From contig JAJRPF010000072.1 of NCBI GenBank assembly GCA_024280885.1, positions 1 through 64,000 of the forward strand: a DNA stretch of 64,000 bases, in the 5' to 3' direction. A model generated the notes under the pieces. It did no database searches. It was given only the letters and a program-made list of their open reading frames with translations, and was not told the origin of the DNA. Position 1 is the stretch's first letter; every line of letters begins with the position of its first letter. Source of the DNA: Planctomycetota bacterium. GTDB lineage: Bacteria; Planctomycetota; JAJSAM01; JAJVHW01. Shown in pieces: positions 1-8,364 of this stretch. Made by a program: the position numbers and the translations under genes.

Positions 1-1
1 G

Positions 2-2395
2 ACGTGCTTTGTCCGCGCGACGCACTCACTGGCTGCGGACCGGATGACGATCGTCTTGATCGACGACCTGCACTTCGCGCCCGAGGAGGGGCGCGCGCTC
101 TTCTCGTCTCTGGCAATGGCGATGCCTGGGCATCGCGTGCTGCTGATCGGGTCCACGCGTCCGGGTGTGTCGGAGGAATGGCGCGCAGGACTGACCCGGC
201 TCGAGCAGGTGACCCCGATCGACGTGCCGCGCCTGGGTCCGAAGGATCTGATCGAATTGTTGCGGGACTCGTTCAGTTCAGAAGAACTTGTCTCCTCTCT
301 TGGCGCACAGATCGCGGTCAAATCAGACGGCAACCCCTTCTTCGCCTTCGAGATCATCCGCGGCCTGCGCGAGGGGCAGTTCATCACGCAGAAGGACGAC
401 GGGACGTGGGTCTCGACGCGGATCATCAACGAGATCAAGATCCCGTCGTCGATCTTGGATCTGGTGAACGCGCGGGTCGCGGATCTGTCAGAGGAAGAGC
501 GCGATCTGCTCGATGTGGCGTGCTGCTGGGGCTTCGAATTCGATCCGGGTTTGATCGGAGAAGTGCTCGGTGTCGGGCGTATCCCGCTGCTCAAGCGATT
601 CGCGCAGATTGAACGCAAGCACCGCCTGGTCCGAGCCGCCGGTCGCAACATGATCTTCGATCACCACCAGGTGCAGGAGGCGCTCTACGGGAGTCTGTTG
701 GAGCAGCTGCGCGAGGAGTACCACGCTGCCCTCGCCGAAGCTCTTGAAACGCGCACGAAGGCCACCGACAAGGACCCCGAGACGCTCGACGGCGCGCTCT
801 GCGTGGATCTCTGCGAGCACTATCTGAAGGGCGCACGCGGGGAGAGCGCCCTGCGCTATCTCGAAGCGGCGCAGACGCATCTGACCAAGGGCTACGTGCC
901 CGCGCAGGTCGTGGCGCTGACCGAACGCGCGCTGGCGGTGCCGGACCTCTTGACCGGCCTGGAACGCGCGAAGACGCTGCTGCGGCTGGCGAACGCACTC
1001 AACCCGCTGGGCCGTCGCGCACGTCAGGAGGAGTGCGCTGAGGAGGCGGAACGCCTGGCCGAGGAGGCGGACGACGAGGAGGTGCGCGGAAAGGCAGCGG
1101 TGGCGCTCGGTACTGTCTTCTGGCGAACCTCACGCCACGAGGAGGCCGATGCGGCCTACCGCCGCGCGCTGGAGATCGCTGTGGCGTGCGGGGACCAGAA
1201 GGGCGAGGCCACCGCCACGGGGAACCTGGGCCTCGTCTTCCACTCCCTCGGCCGCCTGCCCGAGGCGCAGGAGCACTTCGAGCGGCATCTCGCGCTGAGC
1301 CGGGAGATCGGGGACCGGGCGGGCGAGGCCCGCGCCACGGGGCACCTGGGCAACGTCTTCTACTCCCTTGGCCTCCTGCCGGAGGCGCAAGAGTACACGG
1401 AGCGGGATCTCGCGCTGTGCCGCGAGGTCGGGGACCGGGCTGGCGAGGCCTCCGCCACGGGGAACCTGGGCCTCGTCTTCTGGTCCCTCGGCCGCCTGCC
1501 CGAGGCGCAGGAGCATCACGAGCGGTGTCTCGCGTTGAGCCGCGAGATCGGGGACCGGCTGGGCGAGGCCACCGCCACGGGGAACCTGGGCCTCGTCTTC
1601 CACTCCCTCGGTCGCCTGCCCGATGCACAGGAGCACTACGAGCGGCATCTCGCGCTGAGCCGGGAGATCGGGTACCGGCAGGGCGAGGCCATCGCCACGG
1701 GGAACGTGGGCGGTGTCTTCCACTCCCTCGGCCGCCTTCCCGATGCGCAGGAGCACTACGAACGGCAACTCGCGCTCAGCCGGGAGATCGGTTACCGGCG
1801 GGGCGAGGCGTACGCGCACCACAACCTGGGATGCGTACTACGAGAGGAGGGAGAGAGAGCGGGCAGCGAGGAGCGCCTGCTCGCGAGCCTCGTGATATGC
1901 GAGGAGGTCGGGCACCGGCATCTGGCGGCGGAGACGCACCTTGCTCTCGGGTCTCTGCGCGCGGCGGCGGGAGACGAGGAGGGGGGGCGTGAGTCGCTCG
2001 CCGCCGCGCGCGAATTGGCGGCGGACGTTGACATCCCCGGCCACGAGACGCTGGCACGCTGCGAGTTGGCGCTCCTTCCGGGGGGCGACGCGCAGGGCGC
2101 GCTGGCGGCGTTCACGGAACACGAGGAGCGCTTGGACGCCGACGAACGCCGCGAGGCGCGCTACCTGCTCTTTCGTGCGACCGGCGACCGGGCGCATCTG
2201 GAAGCCGCGAAGCGCGTGCTCGACGAGTCCCTCGCGACCGTCCCCGCCGAGTACCACGAGGCGATGCTCTCGAACCTCCGCGTCCCCCGCGAGATCATGG
2301 CCGCGTGGAACGGCGAGCGCGGCGACCCCGACGCACCCGCATCCCCAGACGACGACGAACCCCACGGAACTGAGTCCGTCACGCGCGCCGGGTAG
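2..2395 (+). CDS. AAA-type ATPase / tetratricopeptide repeat protein, 5' end outside window
   Basis: The reading frame is open to the first base of the window, so the gene starts upstream and only its 3' part is seen; the first in-frame ATG (44) falls inside a domain and is probably not the start. Bases 53-73 encode a Walker B-like VLIDDLH, followed by a sensor-like GSTRPG, as in AAA_16/STAND ATPase modules of large signalling proteins; the P-loop must lie upstream. A helical region follows, then TPRs from about base 1050 to 2000 with five nearly identical 40-residue units built on NLGLVFHSLGRLPEAQEH. Such ATPase-TPR modules are often C-terminal to a Ser/Thr kinase or cyclase domain; which one applies here cannot be seen. 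The protein ends in an acidic, Asp/Pro-rich tail. A regulatory or scaffolding role is inference from architecture. Confidence 0.8.
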   Translation, partial: TCFVRATHSLAADRMTIVLIDDLHFAPEEGRALFSSLAMAMPGHRVLLIGSTRPGVSEEWRAGLTRLEQVTPIDVPRLGPKDLIELLRDSFSSEELVSSLGAQIAVKSDGNPFFAFEIIRGLREGQFITQKDDGTWVSTRIINEIKIPSSILDLVNARVADLSEEERDLLDVACCWGFEFDPGLIGEVLGVGRIPLLKRFAQIERKHRLVRAAGRNMIFDHHQVQEALYGSLLEQLREEYHAALAEALETRTKATDKDPETLDGALCVDLCEHYLKGARGESALRYLEAAQTHLTKGYVPAQVVALTERALAVPDLLTGLERAKTLLRLANALNPLGRRARQEECAEEAERLAEEADDEEVRGKAAVALGTVFWRTSRHEEADAAYRRALEIAVACGDQKGEATATGNLGLVFHSLGRLPEAQEHFERHLALSREIGDRAGEARATGHLGNVFYSLGLLPEAQEYTERDLALCREVGDRAGEASATGNLGLVFWSLGRLPEAQEHHERCLALSREIGDRLGEATATGNLGLVFHSLGRLPDAQEHYERHLALSREIGYRQGEAIATGNVGGVFHSLGRLPDAQEHYERQLALSREIGYRRGEAYAHHNLGCVLREEGERAGSEERLLASLVICEEVGHRHLAAETHLALGSLRAAAGDEEGGRESLAAARELAADVDIPGHETLARCELALLPGGDAQGALAAFTEHEERLDADERREARYLLFRATGDRAHLEAAKRVLDESLATVPAEYHEAMLSNLRVPREIMAAWNGERGDPDAPASPDDDEPHGTESVTRAG
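1201..1800 (+). repeat. Five tandem 120-bp coding repeats (TPR units)
   Basis: Five consecutive blocks of exactly 120 bp start at 1201, 1321, 1441, 1561 and 1681. Each begins GGGCGAGGCC and carries CACGGGG(A/C)A(C/A)..TGGGC...GTCTTC and a GAGCGG...CTCGCGCT segment, and each encodes one 40-residue TPR. A sixth, diverged unit starts at 1801 with GGGCGAGGCG. The near-identity at DNA level, not only protein level, indicates recent expansion or gene conversion, and copy number may vary between strains. Confidence 0.92.
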
Positions 2396-2401
2396 AGGCG
2401 A

Positions 2402-2497
2402 TACGGAGCCAGGACAACTTCGGCGGAGTTCGGCGCAACCCGCTTGAGCTGGCGAGGGCAAACCTCCGAACTCCGCCGAAGTTGTCCTGGCTCCGTA
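2402..2497. repeat. Perfect 32-bp inverted repeat with 32-nt loop
   Basis: The left arm 2402-2433 (starting TACGGAGCCAGGACAACTTC) is the exact reverse complement of the right arm 2466-2497; the loop is 2434-2465. It begins 7 bases after the stop of the TPR gene. An RNA across it would form a very stable hairpin, but there is no T-tract and the arms are far longer than a normal terminator. The CCTGGCTC core also occurs in the palindrome at 17056-17164, so both may belong to one REP-like family, distinct from the RAYT-linked repeats. Transcript-end protection or termination is possible but unproven. Confidence 0.9.
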
Positions 2498-2526
2498 CCT
2501 CCCCGAGAGTGAGTTTGCACCGTCTC

Positions 2527-2735
2527 CTTGGATGGTGCCCGGTGACGCGCGGTCTTGACCGTTCAGGCTGCGGCGACGCCCTCGGTCCGCGAGACACCGG
2601 GCACCGCGGGGCGTCTCCGGCGAACTCGAGAGAACGCCCCGCCGTCCCCGGTCGGCGGCGGAGCAACGCGCTCTATTGTCGAGGCCAGGCGGCCCGCCGA
2701 CGCCCGGGTACGATCCGAGCGGTGAGGCTCTCTCC
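2527..2735 (+). repeat. Diverged REP pair (type 1, then inverted type 2)
   Basis: A type-1-like unit (2527-2610, starting CTTGGATGGTGCCCGG) is followed by an inverted type-2 unit (about 2639-2735, starting CCCGCCGTCCCCGG). The type-1 copy is the most diverged in the window: its 3' hairpin has a rearranged loop (GCGAGACACCGGGCACCG) instead of GCCGCTCGACGGGGACCG. With the palindrome at 2402-2497 it fills the 368-bp gap between the convergent TPR and gph genes. No coding sequence is supported here. Confidence 0.85.
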
Positions 2736-2763
2736 GTACGGTTCTCCGACGCCCGGGCGATCT

Positions 2764-3453
2764 TCAGCCGCGTGCTTCCGTATCCAACAACGGGCGCGCT
2801 TCCGTTGCCCGCTCCACGTACGCATCCGCGCCGAGAAGTCGCAGCGCGTCGGGATCACCGAAGCCGCCGAGTACGGCGATCACCGGCATCCCGGCCGCGC
2901 GGGCGCCGCCGATGTCTGCATCGCCATCGCCGATCAACAGGCACCGCGCGGGCGTTACATCGACCAGCCGCGCGGCCAGGAAGAGCATTGCGGGACTCGG
3001 CTTGGTCAGGCCGCCCACGTCGTCGGGTGTCGCGACGGCATCGAATAGCTCCGTCACGCCACACTGCGCGAGGAATTCGTCGGTCGCCTCGCGCGGTTTG
3101 TTGGTCGTGAGCGCCGTCTTCACGCCACGCGCTCGAAGATCGGCGAGGAACTCGCGCATCCCTGGGTAGAGATCGGAGTGACGACCCGAGATGCCGCGGT
3201 AGACGCGCCGGAACGTCACCATGATCTCCGCGACGCCATCGGCATCGACGTCCTCCGTGCCGAGCGAGCGCGCGATCAACTTGCGCGCGCCGTGACCGAT
3301 CCAGGTTCGCACGCGGGGCGGGTCGGCGACCGGTTCCAGGCCGTGCTCGGCGCGCGCGGCGTCGAGGGCAACAGCGATGTCCACGAGCGTGTCGGCGACG
3401 GTTCCGTCGAGGTCGAAGAAGACAGCGTCGGGGCGGAAGGTTTGCGTGCTCAC
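2764..3453 (-). CDS. gph: Phosphoglycolate phosphatase-like HAD hydrolase
   Basis: A 229-residue HAD-superfamily hydrolase. Motif I is FFDLDGTVADT near the N-terminus, motif II is ALTTNKP, the motif III lysine lies in GLTKPSPAMLF, and motif IV is LLIGDGDADIGGARAAG. The helical cap between motifs I and II and the size match Gph, which dephosphorylates 2-phosphoglycolate in the cytoplasm; a pyrophosphatase or other small-phosphate role cannot be excluded. The GTG at 3453 is chosen because it places motif I about 10 residues from the N-terminus; the frame stays open further upstream but that stretch is antisense to serB. It is divergent from the serine operon, with under 100 bp between them, and convergent with the TPR gene. 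Confidence 0.85.
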   Translation of the reverse strand: MSTQTFRPDAVFFDLDGTVADTLVDIAVALDAARAEHGLEPVADPPRVRTWIGHGARKLIARSLGTEDVDADGVAEIMVTFRRVYRGISGRHSDLYPGMREFLADLRARGVKTALTTNKPREATDEFLAQCGVTELFDAVATPDDVGGLTKPSPAMLFLAARLVDVTPARCLLIGDGDADIGGARAAGMPVIAVLGGFGDPDALRLLGADAYVERATEARPLLDTEARG

Positions 3454-3546
3454 GGGCGGAGGATCGGGCGGCGGCGAGCCCTCGGGTAGGAATCGTCGTC
3501 GCGACGCCGCCGAGGCAGAGTGAGCGCATCTCCTACTGGGGGTGCC

Positions 3547-4257
3547 ATGGGTACCGTGATCTTCGATTTCGACAGCACGTTGGTTCCGTGCGAGAGCCTC
3601 GAGGTGGTTCTTGCGCGCGCACCCGGGGCGTCGGCGCAGGATCTCGAACGCGGTGCGGAGATCACGCGTCTCGGGATGGAGGGGGCGATTTCGTTCCACG
3701 ACTCGCTCACGCAGCGGCTTGAGATCGCCCGGCCTGCGCGCCGTGATCTGATCGCGGTCGGCGAGGAACTGGCCGGCGGCATGACGGACGGCGCTCCCGA
3801 GGTGGTCGCGTGGCTGCACGACGAGGGCCACGACGTGTGGATCGTCAGTGGCGGGTTCCAGGAGGTCCTGCTCCCGGTCGCTGCCGCGCTGGGGATTCCG
3901 GCTGCGCGGGTGCAGGGCGTACGCGCTCTGTGGACGGGCGAGGGCGCGTTCGATGGTTTGGACGATGACGACGCTTTCGCGCACTCGAAGGTGGAGGGTG
4001 TGCGCAAGCTCGCGCCGACGTGGCCGCACCCGTCGATCGGGGTGGGGGACGGCGCGACCGACCGGGCGCTCTGCGATACGGGACTCGTCGACGCGTTCAT
4101 CGCGTACACCGAGCATGTGCGGCGGTCGTTCGTCGCGGAGTCGGGTGACATCGTCGAGGTCGGGAGCATGGGTGCGTTGCGCGACGAGCTCCAGGCGCGA
4201 CTGGACTCCACGACGGCTGATGTGCAGAGCACGTGCGAAGAGGAGAAGCTGAGATGA
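3547..4257 (+). CDS. serB: Phosphoserine phosphatase-like HAD hydrolase
   Basis: A 236-residue HAD phosphatase of the SerB type: motif I FDFDSTLVPCES right after the start, motif II WIVSGGFQEV, and motif IV GVGDGATDRALCD. SerB removes phosphate from phosphoserine, the last step of serine synthesis. Context supports the role strongly: the stop overlaps the serA start (ATGA at 4254-4257) and serC follows. ATG 3547 is preferred because it puts the catalytic Asp about 7 residues in and has a G-rich stretch upstream; GTG 3520 (nine extra residues) is an alternative. There is no ACT domain, unlike longer SerB proteins. Confidence 0.85.
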   Translation: MGTVIFDFDSTLVPCESLEVVLARAPGASAQDLERGAEITRLGMEGAISFHDSLTQRLEIARPARRDLIAVGEELAGGMTDGAPEVVAWLHDEGHDVWIVSGGFQEVLLPVAAALGIPAARVQGVRALWTGEGAFDGLDDDDAFAHSKVEGVRKLAPTWPHPSIGVGDGATDRALCDTGLVDAFIAYTEHVRRSFVAESGDIVEVGSMGALRDELQARLDSTTADVQSTCEEEKLR

Positions 4258-5486
4258 CGAGCCGTTTGTCCCGTCCCCGGGATCAGATCCGGGTGCTCCT
4301 GCTCGAAGGCATCCACGAGCGGGCGGTCCAGTCCTTCGAGCGCGCCGGCTACACGTCTGTGCGACGCCTCGAGGGCGCGCTGCCGGTGGACGAGTTGCAT
4401 CGCGAACTGGCCGACGTCCACATCGTCGGATTGCGCTCGCGAACGCAACTCGACGCCGATGCGCTCCAGGCGGCGCGCCGGCTCGTCGCCGTGGGGTGCT
4501 TCTGCATCGGGACCAACCAGGTCGCGCTCGACGACGCTGCCTTGCGCGGCGTGCCCGTTTTCAACGCGCCGCATTCCAACACGCGCTCGGTCGCAGAGTT
4601 GGTGATCGGTCTCTCGGTGATGCTCTTCCGCGATGTCTTCCGCAAGAGCTCGTTCGCGCATGACGGCAAGTGGCGCAAGACGGCGAAGGGTGCGCATGAA
4701 CTCCGCGGGAAGACACTCGGGATCGTCGGCTACGGCCACATCGGTTCGCAGGTGTCGGTACTCGCCGAGTCGATGGGGATGCGCGTCGTCTACCACGACA
4801 TCGTCCCGAAACTCTCGCTCGGCAACGCGCGTCCGCAGACGTCGCTCGACGAGTTGCTCGCTGTGTCCGATCTTGTCACGCTGCACGTCCCGCAGACGCC
4901 CGAGACGAGCAACCTGATGAGTGCGGAGCGGATTGCGAGAATGCGGCCGGGTGCGTTCCTGATCAACGCCAGTCGCGGCACGGTCGTGGATGTGGACGCG
5001 CTGGCGGGCGCGTTGCGTGAGGAACGCATCGCGGGTGCGGCGGTGGACGTCTTTCCGACCGAGCCGAAGAACGCGGACGAGGAGTTCATCAGTCCGCTGC
5101 GCGGGCTTCGCAACGTGATCTTGACGCCCCACGTCGGTGGTTCCACGGTCGAGGCGCAGGAGGCGATCGCCGTGGACGTTGCGACCCAGCTCGCGGCGTA
5201 TAGCGACAGTGGGACGACGACGGGCGCGGTCAACTTCCCGCAGCTCAATCTGACACCGCATGCCGGCTGTCATCGCATTTTGCACGTACACCGCAACGTC
5301 CCCGGCGTGTTGCGCGCGATCAACGACGTCATCGCCGACCAGGGCGTGAACATTCGCGGTCAGCATCTGCAGACGCGCGGCGAGATCGGTTACGTCGTGC
5401 TCGACGTGGAGCGCACGCAGACCGACGACGTCCTGGAGCCGCTACGCGCGATCGAGGGGAGCATTCGTGCGCGCATCCTCTACTGA
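4254..5486 (+). CDS. serA: D-3-phosphoglycerate dehydrogenase with ACT domain
   Basis: A 410-residue NAD-dependent 2-hydroxyacid dehydrogenase that commits 3-phosphoglycerate to serine synthesis. The NAD-binding loop is GIVGYGHIGSQV; the substrate/catalytic segments are INASRGTVVD and LTPHVGGSTVEAQE (catalytic His). A C-terminal ACT domain (about residues 340-410) contains RNVPGVLRAIND, the usual site of feedback control by serine. The length equals that of the E. coli type. The start overlaps the serB stop by 4 bp (ATGA), and the end overlaps the serC start by 20 bp, indicating translational coupling of all three genes. Confidence 0.95.
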   Translation: MTSRLSRPRDQIRVLLLEGIHERAVQSFERAGYTSVRRLEGALPVDELHRELADVHIVGLRSRTQLDADALQAARRLVAVGCFCIGTNQVALDDAALRGVPVFNAPHSNTRSVAELVIGLSVMLFRDVFRKSSFAHDGKWRKTAKGAHELRGKTLGIVGYGHIGSQVSVLAESMGMRVVYHDIVPKLSLGNARPQTSLDELLAVSDLVTLHVPQTPETSNLMSAERIARMRPGAFLINASRGTVVDVDALAGALREERIAGAAVDVFPTEPKNADEEFISPLRGLRNVILTPHVGGSTVEAQEAIAVDVATQLAAYSDSGTTTGAVNFPQLNLTPHAGCHRILHVHRNVPGVLRAINDVIADQGVNIRGQHLQTRGEIGYVVLDVERTQTDDVLEPLRAIEGSIRARILY

Positions 5487-6558
5487 TATCGGAGTCATCG
5501 GACCGGGCGGCGTGCGCGTCACGTTCAACCCGGGCCCATCTCAGATTTCGCCCCAGGTCATCGCTGATATCCACGAAATCGCGGACAGCGGATTGCTCGC
5601 GGAATCCCATCGCAGCGCGCGTGTGAAGACCGTTGTGAAGGATGCGGTATCCGCGATGCGGAGTGCGATGCGCGTACCGGACGAGTACGCGATCCTCTTC
5701 CAACCGTCGGCGACGGCCGCGATGGATGTCCTCGTTCGCAACCTGGTCTCAACGCGCTCCCTGCACTTCTCGAACGGTGCGTTTGCCGATCGCTTCGCAG
5801 GTACTGCCGGACTGATTGCTCCGGTGCCGATCTGTGTCGATGGTCCGTGGGGTGAAGCTCCGGGCTGGCGGAGCTTCGAGACGACGGAGAGGTTCGATCT
5901 GGTCGCCGTGACGCACAACGAGACCAGCACCGGGATGGCGTGGCCGTTCTCGGAACTCCGAGCCCTGCGCGACAGGTATCCGGAGCATCTGCTCGCCGTC
6001 GACGTGACGTCGTCGTTCGGCGCGCTCGCGATGGAGTGGTCGTCGGCGGACGCGTGGTTCGGCTCCGTGCAGAAGTGCCTCGGCCTGCCGGCGGGACTCG
6101 GCTTCCTGATCGTCTCCCCGCGCTGCATCGACCGAACGCGCGAGATGGGTTTCGCGGCCGAGATCGCTCCGTGGCAAGACCTCATTCGCATGTCGACCAG
6201 CATGTACACCGGCGAGACGGCCGAAACGCCGAACGTCCTCGCGATCGCCTTGCTCGGACGGCAGATGGCGCGCTGGGATCTCGCGGCGATCGAGGCGGCG
6301 ACGCAGCGGAAGGCCGCGGCGGTTGCGGCGGCGGAGCTGCCGTGGACGCCGTTCGTGCAAGAGACCGAGTGGCGCTCACCGACGGTTCACTGTATGCAGG
6401 TCGATGATCCCACCGCGTGGCATGAATGCGCTCTCGCTGCGGGCTTTCGCCTCGGCAGCGGGTATGGGAAATTGAAGCCGAGTTGCATCCGGATCGCGAC
6501 GTTCCCCGCGCACTCGGAGGACGACGTCGCGGCTCTTCTGGCAGCACTCGCGGGATGA
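5467..6558 (+). CDS. serC: Phosphoserine aminotransferase (class V PLP enzyme)
   Basis: A 363-residue fold-type I, class V aminotransferase that converts 3-phosphohydroxypyruvate to phosphoserine. The N-terminal FNPGPSQIS, the HNETSTG segment, VDVTSSFGAL and the PLP-lysine region GSVQKCLGLPAG match the SerC family. The GTG at 5467 is chosen because GAGGGGAG (5454-5461) precedes it at ribosome-binding distance, inside the end of serA. It completes a serB-serA-serC operon covering the whole phosphorylated serine pathway. A related class V aminotransferase activity is possible by sequence, but the context makes SerC by far the best call. Confidence 0.88.
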   Translation: MRASSTDIGVIGPGGVRVTFNPGPSQISPQVIADIHEIADSGLLAESHRSARVKTVVKDAVSAMRSAMRVPDEYAILFQPSATAAMDVLVRNLVSTRSLHFSNGAFADRFAGTAGLIAPVPICVDGPWGEAPGWRSFETTERFDLVAVTHNETSTGMAWPFSELRALRDRYPEHLLAVDVTSSFGALAMEWSSADAWFGSVQKCLGLPAGLGFLIVSPRCIDRTREMGFAAEIAPWQDLIRMSTSMYTGETAETPNVLAIALLGRQMARWDLAAIEAATQRKAAAVAAAELPWTPFVQETEWRSPTVHCMQVDDPTAWHECALAAGFRLGSGYGKLKPSCIRIATFPAHSEDDVAALLAALAG

Positions 6559-6577
6559 TCGTGCCGATGGGGGAGAC

Positions 6578-7600
6578 ATGAGCAGAACCGTTCTCGTTAC
6601 TGGTGGTGCCGGCTACATCGGCAGCCACGCATGTCTTGAGTTGCTGCGCGCCGGCGATGAGGTCGTCGTCATCGACAACCTCTCCAACGCGAGCCGCGTG
6701 TCACTCGATCGCGTTCGCGAGCTCTCGGGGCAGGATCTCACGTTCTACGAAGCCGACATCCTCGACCGCGCGGCTCTCGACGGCATCTTCGTGGCGCATC
6801 CGATCGATGCGGTCATCCACTTCGCGGGCTTGAAGGCGGTGGGGGAGTCGGTCGAGAAGCCGCTCGCGTACTACCGCAACAATGTCGCGGGGACCGTCGT
6901 GCTCCTGGAGGCGATGCGCGCCGCGCGGGTGCGCGACCTGGTGTTCTCGTCGTCGTGTACCGTCTATGGCGCGGCGCCCGCGCCGGTGAATGAGGACACG
7001 CCGCTCTCTGCCGCGAACCCCTACGGGCGGTCGAAGCTCATCATCGAGGACATGCTGCGCGATCTCGCGGCGTCGCCGATCGAGGAGCCGTGGCGGATCA
7101 TTCTGCTCCGCTACTTCAACCCGGTCGGCGCCGATGCCAGTGGTCGTATCGGGGAAGATCCGACGGGCATCCCGAACAACCTCGTTCCGTACGTCATGCA
7201 GGTGGCGGTCGGACGTCGCGACCAACTCAGCGTCTTCGGCGACGACTACCCGACGCCGGACGGCACGGGCGTGCGCGACTACATCCACGTGACGGATCTC
7301 GTGCTCGGGCATCTTGCCGCTCTCGACGCACTGGCGAAGACAGAGGGCTGTGTCCCCGTCAATCTCGGCACCGGACGTGGCTCCTCCGTCCTCGAGATGG
7401 TGGCCGCCGCGAGCCGCGCCGTCGGTCGCGACATCCCCTACGCGATCAAGGCGCGTCGCCCGGGCGACATCGCCGCGACGTACGCCGATCCGGCGTTCGC
7501 GGCCGAGTACCTCGATTGGCGAGCGGAGCGCGATCTGGACCAGATGGTCGCGGACCACTGGCGCTGGCAGAGCGAGAACCCGAACGGCTACGGGGAGTAA
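6578..7600 (+). CDS. galE: UDP-glucose 4-epimerase
   Basis: A 340-residue extended short-chain dehydrogenase. It has the NAD loop VTGGAGYIGSHAC, the catalytic SSSCTVYG and YGRSK (Tyr-x3-Lys), and the GalE-type LRYFNPVGA and LGTGRGSSVLEM. It interconverts UDP-glucose and UDP-galactose (possibly N-acetyl forms) for surface polysaccharide. A purine-rich GGGGGAG lies just before the ATG. It lies 19 bp downstream of serC and may be read through from the serine operon, though there is no functional link. Its 3' end abuts a REP array. Confidence 0.95.
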   Translation: MSRTVLVTGGAGYIGSHACLELLRAGDEVVVIDNLSNASRVSLDRVRELSGQDLTFYEADILDRAALDGIFVAHPIDAVIHFAGLKAVGESVEKPLAYYRNNVAGTVVLLEAMRAARVRDLVFSSSCTVYGAAPAPVNEDTPLSAANPYGRSKLIIEDMLRDLAASPIEEPWRIILLRYFNPVGADASGRIGEDPTGIPNNLVPYVMQVAVGRRDQLSVFGDDYPTPDGTGVRDYIHVTDLVLGHLAALDALAKTEGCVPVNLGTGRGSSVLEMVAAASRAVGRDIPYAIKARRPGDIAATYADPAFAAEYLDWRAERDLDQMVADHWRWQSENPNGYGE

Positions 7601-7643
7601 GACGAGCCAGTCCCGCGGGCGAGGCGTACTCGCGGAAACGACG

Positions 7644-8071
7644 CGCCGTCCCCGGTCGGCGGCGGAGCAACGATGTCGCTTGTCGAGGCCAGGTAAGCCC
7701 GCCGACGCCCGGGTACGATCCGAGCCCTGAGGCTCTCTCCAGACAGATCGAGAACGAGGGCGTAACTCGGTCTTGGATGGTACCCGGCGAGGGGCGGTCT
7801 CGGCTGGCTCAGCTGCGGCGACGCCCTCGGTCCGCCGCTCGACGGGGACCGTGGGGCGGCCTCGGGCCTTCGTCGAGCGGCGGACCGCGATGCATCTCCG
7901 ACGTACTCAAGAAAAAGCCCCGCCGTCCCCGGTCGGCGGCGGAGCGACGATGTCGCTTGTCGAGGCGAGGCAAGCCCGACGACGCCCGGGTACGATCCGA
8001 GCCCCGAGGCTCTCTCCAAGCAGATTGAGAACGAGGGCGCACGGCGGACTTGGATGGTAGGGACCGCGGGG
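7644..8071 (+). repeat. REP array: type 2 / type 1 / type 2 / truncated type 1
   Basis: The order is inverted type 2 (7644-7740), type 1 (7769-7856), inverted type 2 (7921-8017), then a type 1 that keeps only its first 12 bases and the last ones (8048-8071). In the last copy GGATGGTA is joined directly to GGGACCGCGGGG, so about 60 internal bases are missing. The intact type 1 starts GGTCTTGGATGGTACCCGG and ends GACGGGGACCGTGGGG. The array fills most of the 521-bp gap between the convergent galE and the SPFH gene pair. No gene is supported in the gap. Confidence 0.95.
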
Positions 8072-8121
8072 CCGCCCCGGGACTCCGGGGACTGGAGAGA
8101 AGGCCGTCGCCGCTCCCGCTC

Positions 8122-8364
8122 CTACGCCCGTCGGATCTCCACCGCTTCGCCCATCACGCGCGCGATGACGACGGCGTCGCCGCGCGCCGGGTCCGGGTAG
8201 CACGACGCCACGGCGAGGCGCGCTTCCTCGATCTCGTCGCGGCCTTCCACGCGATAGAAGAGCTGCCAGTTCGCCTGGTCGTGAATGTCGTAGCGGCGTG
8301 CCTCGACCAGCACGCCGCTCACGGTTTCGGGAAGCAGCACGGCTATTCGCGCTTCTGCCCGCAC
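8122..8364 (-). CDS. Small conserved-looking protein downstream of SPFH gene
   Basis: An 80-residue ORF with GTG start (8364) that overlaps the 3' end of the SPFH gene by 22 bp, typical of a co-translated partner. It is mixed hydrophilic, with a basic N-terminus, a central RYDIHDQANWQLFYRVEG segment and a C-terminal AVVIARVMGEAVEIRRA that looks like a beta strand-turn-strand. There is no signal peptide and no membrane segment. I do not recognise a family. Its codon pattern (G/C third positions) and tight coupling argue that it is real; function unknown. Confidence 0.55.
   Translation of the reverse strand: MRAEARIAVLLPETVSGVLVEARRYDIHDQANWQLFYRVEGRDEIEEARLAVASCYPDPARGDAVVIARVMGEAVEIRRA

Noticed and set aside
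2402..2497. Ordinary intrinsic terminator of the TPR gene
   Set aside because: Arms of 32 bp with a 32-nt loop and no T-tract do not fit; a transcript-end role is still possible, so it is listed as a repeat.
3450..5366. 638-residue ORF on the minus strand opposite serB and serA
   Set aside because: It shadows two well-supported genes with clear motifs; the translation has no family features.
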